Positions 8,601 to 18,644 of a stretch of 56,387 nucleotides of DNA are shown here, piece after piece. This DNA is from Nemertoderma westbladi. Its lineage: Eukaryota; Xenacoelomorpha; Nemertodermatida; Nemertodermatidae. Under the pieces are notes generated by a model. It was not told the DNA's origin and searched no databases. It saw only the letters and a program-made list of their open reading frames with translations. The stretch is from contig JAUCBJ010006642.1 in NCBI GenBank assembly GCA_032718475.1, positions 1-56,387 on the forward strand, in the 5' to 3' direction. Every line of letters starts with the position of its first letter. Within the stretch, counting starts at the first letter, position 1. The translations under genes and the position numbers were made by a program.

Positions 8601-9040
8601 AATAATAATAGTATATGAATTATGAAGCAGTGATAGGTGACTGCAATTGAACTGTTACACCACGCCCTGGAATATAATGTCTTAATTAAATTCGATATAG
8701 ATAGGACTTACTTCTTACTTATAAAATAATTAATCGCGCATTATTTAGGCCTATTATATTTTAATACAATTTACTACACCCTTAAGATTTATTATAATTT
8801 ATATATTTTATGCGATTTGTGCTTAATATAGTATGTATTATATGAACCTTGATGGTTTGAATAAAATAAAATAATAATAATAATTCAGTAGTTTGGTCCC
8901 CCCACCCAAAATAAAAATATTTCTACAAATCGTAATGAGATTGCATGAAATTTAAAACAGAGATAGTTACATCTCCGAGCTCCGACCACTTACTGGGTGA
9001 GCCAGAATTTTTATTTTTGCTTTCATTCTTTAGCTACAAG
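8601..9040. other. AT-rich non-coding DNA
   Basis: Nothing coding is seen. This is upstream of ORF1 and should hold the promoter and the 5' end of the Helitron-like element, but I could not place either. Confidence 0.5.
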
Positions 9041-9490
9041 TGTTTAAAAAAGTGTCTCCGTCGATATTGAACCACTTACACCGCAGTTATTCTTCAACTT
9101 CATAGTGAATAATGTGTAATAAAATCTGATGAATTTCATTGCAAAATAGCTATATTCGTTTTATAAAGTCGCATGCATTTGCTTCCGTTGCAGGCATTTT
9201 GTCTTTTTAAGAAATACAAAATGTAATGCCTATATAATATTACTAGTACGAGGGTATTCATACATAAATAACATGATGTAGAATATGGTGTATTTTATTA
9301 AATATTTTAATTAATTGTCTGCAGCGGAAGCAAATGCATGAAATTTACGAATGCCCATCTCAGTTATTTCTCAACGAAATTCAAATCTTATTACGTATTT
9401 AGAATCACTGCACGGTACCAACGAATCGCTATAAGATTGAAGAATAACTGCAGTCGACCTGTGGAATATCGACGGAAACTTAAAGGCAAC
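9041..9490. mobile_element. Inverted-repeat element (MITE-like), copy A
   Basis: Two imperfect arms of about 160 bp face each other. The inner ends read GCATGCATTTGCTTCCGTTG (from 9171) and its complement near 9316-9341. Outer parts also match, for example CCGTCGATATT on the left against AATATCGACGG on the right. The AT-rich middle resembles the middle of the element at 55,560-55,915, so both belong to one family. No transposase is encoded; target duplications were not resolved. Confidence 0.65.
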
Positions 9491-10044
9491 AGCGTAACAG
9501 AGAGAGGAGCCTTCCGGTTCCGGTCGCCTCCACTGTTTGGTGTTTCACACGTTCACCGGTAACTTTTACTCTGAAAGTCAAGATCCTAACATAGATAAGG
9601 TAATCTCTATCGGTTAATTCGCCCTCGAGCGGTAGACAGGAGAACTTCAGATGGCTCTTGGTATTACGCTGGAACGAGTTAGGCAGAGACCTTTCTAACA
9701 AGCTATAGTAAGCGAGATTTCATAGAGATGGGTTCGAGCCAAGGTGTACCTTGGTTCGAGCGTATAGCTGATTACAGACAGATAGTTAATTCATATAGAC
9801 TAGAAAGCCTTCTAGTGTACAAGCTTGTTCAACATTTCAATTTATTAATGAACAAAGGCAGATCTACTTGGCATGCTACTACAACATACGAATTATGCTG
9901 TAAGTTATCTGCCAAAATATCAGCTCCAAAGGATTAAACAATAAATTGGGAGAAGGTTTTTCTTTTCAAAAATTTCGCCTCTAAACGGCCAACTGGTGAA
10001 TTTATGACCATTTTAAAATCCATTTTACCCATTTTAAAATCATA
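9491..10044. other. Non-coding DNA with diverged copies of the CCCTCTAGCGGCAGACTGG family
   Basis: Near 9617-9655 there is CGCCCTCGAGCGGTAGACAG followed by GAGAACTTCAGATGG. Around 9880-9995 comes a second copy with the 'atctgccaaa..tcagct' part and a degraded core. Both match the tandem array at 13,890-14,790. No gene is seen. Confidence 0.55.
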
Positions 10045-10047
10045 TTT

Positions 10048-10260
10048 TTGCATGGGTCAGAATTGTCCCGGTCCCAATTATCCGGTTTCTTAATGGAACT
10101 GGACAATTGGGACCTAGGGCAATTGGGCCCCGGACAATTGGGACCCGGACAATTAGGACCTGGACAATTCGGACCCATTGTTTAAAATAATATTTTTTGT
10201 ACGAGTCCGAATTGTCCGGGTCAGAATTGTCCAGGTCCCAATTGTCCGGGGCCGAATTGT
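10048..10260. repeat. Inverted array of 15-bp AATTGTCC units
   Basis: The left half has about five 15-bp units of the type GGACAATTGGGACCC. After an AT-rich spacer, the right half has the same unit reversed (GAATTGTCCGGGTCA type) four times in 15-bp steps. A further reversed unit stands at the left edge. The whole can fold into a long hairpin. There is no coding evidence. Confidence 0.85.
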
Positions 10261-10374
10261 CCTATATCCAAAATCCAACTGCAGAGTGGTCTGCCTCCTT
10301 CCAAATACGAAGCTTATGGTGTGGTGTAGAGCTCTTCCAAGTATTTAGCTGGAAAGGATTAAAAATAATAAAAT

Positions 10375-11372
10375 CATTCCCAACTTCCACCACACTCCCA
10401 ACTTCCGTCCCACTCCCAACTCCCGTCCCATTCCCAACTTCCACCACACTCCCAACTCCCGTCCCATTCCCAACTTCCACCACACTCCCAACTCCCGTCC
10501 CATTCCCAACTTCCACCACACTCCCAACTTCTGTCCCAATCCCAACTCCCGTCCCACTCCCAACTCCCGTCACATTCCCAACTTCCACCACACTCCCAAC
10601 TCCCGTCCCATTCCCAACTTCCACCACACTCCCAACTCCCGTCCCATTCCCAACTTCCACTACACTCCCAACTCCCGTCCCATTCCCAACTTCCACCACA
10701 CTCCCAACTCCCGTCCCATTCCAAACTTCCACCACACTCCCAACTTCCGTCCCACTCCCAACTTCCGTCCCACTCCCAACTCCCATCCCATTCCCAACTT
10801 CCACCACACTCCCAACTCCCGCCCCATTCCCAACTTCCACCACACCCCCAACTCCCGCCCCATTCCCAACTTCCACCACACTCCCAACTCCCGTCCCATT
10901 CCCAACTTCCACCACACTCCCAACTCCCGTCCCATTCCCAACTCCCGTCCCATCCCCAACTTCCGTCCCACTCCCAACTCCCGTCCCACTCCCAACTCCC
11001 GTCCCATTCCCAACTTCCACCACACTCCCAACTCCCGTCCCATTCCCAACTTCCACCACACTCCCAACTCCCGTCCCATTCCTAACTTCCGTCCCACTCC
11101 CAACTCCTGTCCCACTCCCAACTCCCGTCGCATTCCCAACTTCCACCATACTCCCAACTCCCGTCCCATTCCCAACTTCCGTCCCACTCCCAACTCCCTC
11201 CCACTCCCAACTCCCGTCCCATTCCCAACTCCCGTCCCACTCCCAACTCCCGTCCCATTCCCAACTTCCGTCCCACTCCCAACTCCCGTCCCATTCCCAA
11301 CTTCCACCACAATCCTAACTCCCGTCCCATTCCCAACTTCCGTCCCACTCCCAACTCCCGTCCCCAACTCCA
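10375..11372. repeat. C-rich minisatellite, 18/36-bp period
   Basis: About 1 kb is built from 18-bp units of two types, CCCAACTCCCGTCCCATT and CCCAACTTCCACCACACT, often alternating to give a 36-bp period. Because the unit is a multiple of three, several frames on both strands stay open for 70-373 codons; these are low-complexity artefacts. The minus strand has many runs of four closely spaced GGG tracts, matching the G-quadruplex pattern. Confidence 0.95.
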
Positions 11373-12060
11373 CAGTTTTACTTATGTTTGAGGCCTGACC
11401 AACTAACCCTAACCAAAATAACAAACCAAATATCCCATAAAAGCTAAGACAGCAAGGTGTGGCCCACAATAGACTTCGTAGTGGCAGCTATGGCAGACAG
11501 TCAAGTTACAGTATAATACTACCAGTACGGTAGATGAAACTGTTAGTACCTGAAAGTGCATTGAACCAACTTCACAGAAACATGAAGAAAGTAAAGTAAC
11601 CAACCTTAGTGGTGAATCTTGTACAGCTTCCGCATCCATAGTAATAGTAGCTGGACTCTGGACAGTGGAGTACAGAAGATGGACTTGTTTCTTCAGAATC
11701 TTGTATGACTTAAAGGTACCGGTACATCTTGAAATAAATATCCTTTGCTTTTATGTAATTCGCACATATCTAAATGTAAAAAATAAAGGAATATATAAAC
11801 TCAGAGACTTTCACAATATACATGTCGGATGTCGCCGGTGGTACTTAAACTTGATTGATGGATACAGATAGAACTAAGCAACCTACTGCCCTTCACCCTA
11901 CAGCCCAATGAAACATAAACTGATAATAAACATTTCAGAAGCACTGCAATTATATGGTACGGTAACCGATGAAGCTTCCTAAAAATTATATTGTATGCCA
12001 TTTGATTTGATACCGGTAATAATAGTAAGTATAAAGGCATTTAGATTGAATGTTACATTT
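11373..12060. other. Non-coding DNA, nothing recognised
   Basis: Only short chance frames are seen. The frequent CCGGTA words are shared with other parts of the window. Confidence 0.5.
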
Positions 12061-12061
12061 A

Positions 12062-12370
12062 AAAAAAGAAACCGGAGGCGGAGGCCGGCCCCATTTTTAT
12101 ACAGGTAGCTGCTAGGTCATATAGGTAGAGGTGGGCGCTACTCATGTATCCCAGTATCCCTAGTTTTGTTCTCCTCAGTACCGTAATTCAACTGGTACTC
12201 ATTTTCTCGACGCCATTCAGCCATTGGATGAAAGGCTGAGTGGACCCTAGCACTGGCGGGGTTCGAACCTCGAACCTACATCCTACAACCAGCAATAGAT
12301 AGTGAGCCTGAAGCCTGGCACGCACAGTGGCACATGGCGCTCAACAACTGAGCTACCCCGCGCCCGCCTT
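12062..12370 (-). mobile_element. tRNA-derived SINE
   Basis: Read on the minus strand it begins GCGCGGGGTAGCTCAGTTG (tRNA A box, near 12,341-12,363) and has a B box GGTTCGAACCCC (near 12,256-12,270). The A and B boxes are unusually far apart, about 75 nt, through an insertion in the tRNA-like head. A non-tRNA body follows with 'gtcgagaaaatgagtacc', reminiscent of conserved SINE central domains, ending in a T-rich tail near 12,062. RNA polymerase III would drive it. Confidence 0.8.
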
Positions 12371-13724
12371 CAATAAAAAATCTACCAATAAATATTAGGG
12401 CCTACATTTACTTAGGCCTAATGATTTATTTTTTAATTTAATCTAATTAATCACCTTAGGCCTATTTATTTATTTTAAATTTTGGTTACCGGTCCGGTAC
12501 CTACCGGTAATCGAGTGTAATTATAAATAAATAAATTTAATGTACGGCGGAATAAATACATTGAAATATATTTATTACAGCAGTATTATACAGTAGGCTA
12601 CATTGTAGGCCTAGTTAAGAAAAAGAATATTGTCAAAGATATTCGCATTGTATGCATAAGTAGGATAGGCCAGGCCTGTATCACAGTTAAAGTAAATAAA
12701 AAAAATAACTATGAAACAATATAATAATTAACAGTCCAATTCAACAAAAATAAGTGTACCAGTAACAACAATAAATCACAGTATAACTCAATATGCTTCC
12801 AACTGCCCAATACATACCTCAACTTTCAAGCCAGCCCATCAAGAGGGGCATATTCCAGTAGCAGTCTTCAAATCCACATGTAGAAGAGAGTAGGCCAAGA
12901 ACTATCTTAGAACAGTTACAATCAGATAACTATACCGCTACCGCGGTAGGAGTTATAGGATAACGCTCAACAGGATAAGCTAATAAGTTCAGAAGTTATA
13001 AGATAATAAATAATTATAAATGAGACAATAAAATATCACACAAATTACCAATCCAACTGCCCTATATATATACAGACACCGGCTCCTCTACCTCAAGCTA
13101 GGCCGTCCACCCTCCCCAATAAGGCACTGTGAATGGCTAATAATCTTACCACAGTATTAATGAGAGGCCGGTTTAACTAATGCAATTAATTGGCAGATTG
13201 GGTTTTAAACATAGAAATATCTCAACTGAACAACTAACACTAAAGACCACAACAACTGGACATGCTGGGAACACTACACTACACACCTTGATCACATGCT
13301 TATATAATAGCTTGTACGGACAGGCCGGTTTTCATTGGGGGGTCCATAGGGTGGAGACTGGTAGATTGGATTGGGATGTCAGATTGGAATGTGGTGTGGA
13401 GTGTTAGGAATGTATATGAATCAGCAGTCCGGTAGAGGTTTACATATTTAAAAGAACTGCCGAAATATAAGTTATATGAGTATTATTTGTTATGATTTCT
13501 ACCATTATATTCTTCCACGCAAAGTTCCTAGTCCTATAGGTCCAATCAAAACATTCTGTATATTGCCAATGGTTCAACGTAATCAAAGAGACGACGCTAG
13601 ACACGCACGCAGCCAATCCCAGTGAAAAATGCACGCAAATAAGTAGTCATAAGTGATAATTCTAGAAAGGCTTTTCTGCGAATGTAGGCTATTGTGTAAT
13701 TCATTTCAGTACCGGTCTGCCTAA
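12371..13724. other. AT-rich non-coding DNA
   Basis: Repeated 'aggcctat' words and A/T tracts are seen. Frames of 64-75 codons at 13,180-13,640 show no domain and look like chance. Confidence 0.5.
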
Positions 13725-13727
13725 CTG

Positions 13728-13772
13728 TCTGCACCAGGTGTCTGCACCAGGTGTCTGCACCAGGTGTCTGCT
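13728..13772. repeat. 13-bp tandem repeat
   Basis: GTGTCTGCACCAG is repeated about three and a half times in a row. Confidence 0.9.
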
Positions 13773-13889
13773 TAACATTTACACCCCAATTCCGCTTGGT
13801 TTATATCTTGATTATCAATAAAATAGTAACGTGAAATATTTATGGAGCGTATATTTGAGAATGTTGAAATAATGCGTTTAGTAGTGTGA

Positions 13890-14790
13890 CCAGCGTCTTG
13901 AAATTCCGCTTACCTCTAGCGGCAGACTGGAGAAATGCAGATCGACCACCTTCCTCAGAAAGACGCAGCATGTGCTCTAGTACATATGCCAATATTCACT
14001 TTAAATAAATTAATATCAAGGAATTGGGGACAGTTATACATTTCGCCCTCTAGCGGCAGACTGGAGGACTCCAGACCGTTTACTGCCCACCAAAGACTCA
14101 GGCCGACTTCTACTACATATCTGCTACGTTTCAGCTTGAACGGATCATAAATAACGAGATGGGAGAAAGATTTCACTTTCAAACATTTCGCCCTCTAGCG
14201 GCAGACTGAAGAACTGCACACGGATTAGCCTTCAATTCAATTCAATTCCTTCTTTCAAAGTCACAGCTAATGGTCTAGTACATATCTGCCAAATTTCAGC
14301 ATAAATGGATTAAAAGCAAAGAAATGGGAGGACATTTAACGTTTAGACATGTGGCCCTCTAGCAGGAGACTATTGCTCTGATGGTGTCTGAAAGTCTCTC
14401 AAACGTCTCAACTTTTGATCATATTGATGCCTACAAATTTTCAACTTGGCAGCTTTAAATTCGACAAAGTTATAAGCATGTCAATATCATAACGACGACA
14501 ACGATTTCACTTTCAGACATTTGGCCCTCTAGCGGCAGACTGGAGAACTGCAGATGGATTCGCCTCCTTTGAAAGTCACAGCTAATGGTCTAATACATAT
14601 CTGCCAAGTTTCAGCTTAAACGGATTAAAAGCAAAGAAATGGGAGGGCATTTAATGTTTAGACATGTGGCCCTCTAGCGGGAGACCATTGCACTGATGGT
14701 GTCTGAAAGTCTCTCAAAAATCTCAACTTTTGCTCATATTGATACCTACAAATTTTCAACTTGGCAGCTTTAAATCCGACAAAGTTATTA
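13890..14790. repeat. Degenerate ~150-bp tandem family with CCCTCTAGCGGCAGACTGG core
   Basis: The core recurs at about 13,914, 14,045, 14,189, 14,350, 14,525 and 14,670, so spacing is 130-175 bp. Alternate copies are more alike, giving a roughly 320-bp dimer: compare 14,220-14,450 with 14,550-14,770. Between cores lies 'catatctgccaa.tttcagctt.aacggat'. Related copies occur near 9.6 and 9.9 kb. Confidence 0.85.
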
Positions 14791-14794
14791 GCAT

Positions 14795-14874
14795 GTCAAA
14801 ATCGTAACGACGACGACAACGACGACGACGACAACGACGACGACGACAACGACGACGACGACGACGACGACAAC
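14795..14874. repeat. (GAC)n / (GACAAC)n microsatellite
   Basis: An almost uninterrupted run of CGA/CAA triplets. Confidence 0.95.
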
Positions 14875-14914
14875 TATTTGCATAAATTGACCCACCCCCT
14901 AACAGTGTCAATTC

Positions 14915-14955
14915 GCTAAGGCTCCGCCAACTTCGTGGCTCGCCCCACATTTCCC
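14915..14955 (-). repeat. Conserved repeat end GTGGGGCGAGCCACGAAG, copy 1
   Basis: On the minus strand this reads TGTGGGGCGAGCCACGAAGT followed by 'tggcggagccttag'. The same word recurs at 52,270 (plus) and, shorter, at 38,318. At both 14.9 and 52.3 kb it is followed by a CGTC-rich stretch and then 'ttaataact', so it is the conserved edge of a dispersed repeat. Confidence 0.7.
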
Positions 14956-15416
14956 CATATGGGAAGGCACTGGAATGAATTTTGTGTTTAATGGCATCAC
15001 TACTGTAACCTACAACTTTAATTTTATGTTGTTATTCCTTAAAGTCCCGAAAATGTAGAAATTACGACATCCCACATGTTAGTTGCCAATTTGAAAGTTC
15101 ATTGTATGTCTTCACATCGGTTGTTAGTGATATTTGGTGCCCTTGATCATTCATAGTCAACCAAAATATGAATTACTAGCCAATATAATTGATATGCAAC
15201 AGACCATAATATCAGTAGTAATAATCACAATATTAAAAAAAATTATGGATGAATAGAAGTGTTGTAAGCCATGTAAATAAATGCTTAACATTCATATAAT
15301 ATAATAAATCATAATTACAATATAAAATAATACGAATGAATTCTAAATTCGCGAAGAATGAAGTGCAGTTAATTGATAAATGATTTGATTGATTGAATGA
15401 TTGATGAATTGTTAAT
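14956..15416. other. Non-coding DNA, nothing recognised
   Basis: AT-rich with no coding or structural signal seen. Confidence 0.45.
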
Positions 15417-15800
15417 TGAGAAATTGAAAAAATGAAGAAGCGCGTCACCAGGAGTTGAACCAGCGCAATCTCTACGTGTTGGCTTATCAGGCCTTATCAT
15501 CAGAAGCGCTAATAGGTTCAGCCTCTTCTTACACTTGCTCTCCCATTTAGTCCACTTCTACTGAAGTGGCCAGTCATAATTCTTAACGAACATACTTTAT
15601 GCCATTACGTCCTCTGTTATACATATGATATGCAACTTGAATCCTGCCTGTTCAATAGAAGTGGACTAGATGATCGAGTAAGTGTCAGGGGCAAGTGGCT
15701 GGTTAGCGGTACTGAAGAGGCCTGATTGGCCAAACCGTACGAATAGCGCTGGTTCAACCCCCGGTGACGTGCTTAACCTCATTTTTCCATTTCTGAGCAA
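15417..15800. mobile_element. Foldback-type inverted-repeat element
   Basis: The left arm (15,417-15,565) and right arm (15,645-15,800) are diverged reverse complements. Shared landmarks are GCGTCACC, GGTTGAACCAGCGC, ATCAGGCCT and AGTCCACTTCTA. The right arm read forward contains GGTTCAACCCCCGGTGACG, which resembles a tRNA B box, so the arms may be two SINE-like copies head to head. No protein is encoded. Confidence 0.75.
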
Positions 15801-18640
15801 AATCATATAATATTATAAATTTTATAGTTATAGGAACTAGGTTGAGATTTCAGCCCTACTAGCAGGATATTTGCAACAGGTAAAAGTGGAACCAATAATT
15901 ATGTCCAGAGAAGAACACTATTTACCTCAACCAACACACCCAATGGCATTGGTTGCTAGTTCTCCACTACTGGAGATACCCTAAATTAATTAAGCAAATG
16001 AGTGAGGGTGGATATAGTTGTGTCTTTTAGTTTGATAGTTTAATTCATTAAATACAAGCCATACACTTTCAACCAAACAATTTACAACTTTGGCGATTAA
16101 TTCAAGTTCTTATGCTTGTGAATAATGTCAAGGGAAGGTTTTTGACTGGCCACATATCTGTTCAAACCAGGAGGTTGCTATGGTATCACCTCAGGTGATG
16201 ACAGTTGAAACAGGACAAATAGAATGCAACTTTAGAACGCTCATATCTCAGCTATTTTTCAATTACATCATTCGAATCCTTGTATGGCCAGCTTTCTAAC
16301 ATTACCAACAAATCACATATTTGAAGAATAACTGCTGTGTAAATGGTGAAATATTGCCGAGATTTGAAAGGGAAAATAAGAATTCTGGCTAACACAGTAA
16401 GGATGAGTGAGTTGAAACTTTCACATTTAGGAATTCGATCACATTGTGGTTCAAAACCATTATTAAAGTATGTTGTAGAAAAATCCTAATTTAATTTCGT
16501 ATCAGTATAATTTTATGTTGAAAATGTTCCTGGGTTACCTTTTATGCAACATAATACTATTTTTTAAAGGTTGGTTAGAGCACATAATTGCAGTTTGAAT
16601 ATTGATGTTAAATTGTAATAAAACGTCTGGTGGGTTCATAAAAAATTGATTGGCAGTTTTAATATTGAAGCCAATAAAATATTGCTCATTAAAATATTAT
16701 ATTATTAGACAACCGCAATATCCATGATTTAGAAGCCGCTAACATTAACGTAGCATTCCGTTTCACTGCCCTTAACTCTAAGCCGTTCAATCCGCAATAT
16801 TCCAATATAATATGATATAATGGCCATACAATAGTGGTGCCTCCCTGGCTGGACTAACAATGAGTGGTGTTAAATGGAGTGGTATATCATGTGAAAGAGA
16901 TTCCGGTTTCGGATAAGGATTTAGCTAACGGGAACACAGAAAACATTGGAATGCGTTTCATTTCCTAACTAGACCATCTGGGACCGGTTGCTTAGGATAT
17001 TGGTACAATAATTTACTACAGTTGGAACTGAAATGATATAGAGGCAATTAAAGAGGATGTTGAATTGCTACTTTTTGGAATGTATTGTGCTTGCTATATA
17101 CAATGAAAAACTATATTTGTAAGTTTAAAAATATAAAAAAGAAAAAAAAATCATAATATTTAATGAAAGAAGCTGAAAAAACTGAAAAAATCTTAAAAAA
17201 TGATAAAGGTTATATACTGGGCATCCACCGAGGAGGATGCCACAGCCAGTACTGGTTGTTCGATAACTGTTCGGAGTATTAATTTTTCACTGGTGGATAA
17301 ACAAGGAGATTTCTGTGAAAGATCATATGCCAATTAATAGGTAGGTCGTGGCTGTAAAAGCTTCTAGTCTGCAGTGAAGATTTTCCCACACATATCTTCT
17401 TACCCTGGGGCCAGTAAATTTTTCATAATATCTTAATTAAATTTTCTATGGTTTAAGATGGTGCTTATAATAGAATGATTATCATTGCCACCACATAGTA
17501 TATATCAAGTCAACATCATCAGCCAAAAACATCATTATGCTCCTCGCAACATGATCTGGTAATTATAACAAATTGACGCTGTAAGAAATTAATTAACTTT
17601 ACAATCTACTAAACATTTATTTATTCATTGGGATGAGATGAACAAGGCGACCTGGAGGCGACCTGGACAGCTGCACATGCCAATAAAGTACAATGACTTT
17701 AATGAACAACGGAATTGAGTCTACAATGTAAGTTCGCTACATATCGTTCAATGATGTTGAATTTATATCCTTTATTTAGACAAATGTCGAGGCATTTATC
17801 TAGATAAAAGAATATGCGTGCTTTACGAAAGTAAATTAAATTCCGGTCAATTAGTCTTCCCTTTTCTAATGTAATCTTGCCATTCAAGAATATTTCCTCT
17901 GAAAACGTCTCTTTGTAATTTGTAAAAGGGGAGTTTTTTAGTCAATCAAGCAATACTCGGTATCTAATCACCATATAAATTCGTGATATGTGTTGCCAGA
18001 CAGAAAATTCCGCAAAGATTAAGTTCTTAAAAAACAAGCCCATGGTTTAGTTTCTAATGGAAATGTATTGTGACACATAGTGAAGGGCCATTGAGGCATC
18101 AAAACTCCCATTTTAATGCATTCCAATAATTGGAAGCAATTGTAATCTCATAATCCTTACATATCATTTTGGAGTGTCTGGAATTTTTATGAATCTTAAT
18201 ATGAATAAATCACTTTCCTTTAGCTGGTTTATATAAATACTTATACGGGAATCATTGACTATAGTTCAGCAATAGTACAAATACACATTCATTTAATATG
18301 TACACATTCATATTCATGAATGTATGTTTGCAAAAAGAGTGTGCATTTGCACAATGCACATGCACAATTACCCCCAATAATAAATGGGCCGGTCTTCTAA
18401 CTTCAGGACCATGCGAATTAAAATAGAAAATTAGCCATATCCATAACACATTTTGCAGACAGAATAAGAGATCACACGCTACACGCAGTGGCCTTATCAA
18501 CAAATTAAATTGGTAAATTGGTCTTAATTGGTCAGCATACGAGCATAGGATGTCTTTTGTCCCTTTATGGAATCCCTCATGCACCGATTCTAAGCTAATT
18601 CACTTTTTTCTTTATATAAATCGTATATATACGTATCTGG
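15801..18640. other. AT-rich non-coding DNA with one MITE relic
   Basis: Near 16,230-16,380 there is a partial copy of the inverted-repeat family seen at 9.04 and 55.56 kb ('tcagctatttttcaattaca', 'gaagaataactgc'). No gene could be supported; the frames at 17,699 and 18,252 lack domains. Confidence 0.5.
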
Positions 18641-18644
18641 CAAA

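Noticed and set aside
10197-11469. Long proline/threonine- or glycine/valine-rich frames on both strands
   Set aside because: The 18-bp unit is a multiple of three, so many frames stay open. There is no domain, signal peptide or start context.
12240-12370. tRNA gene with long intron
   Set aside because: The A-B spacing and the following non-tRNA body with T-rich tail fit a SINE better.
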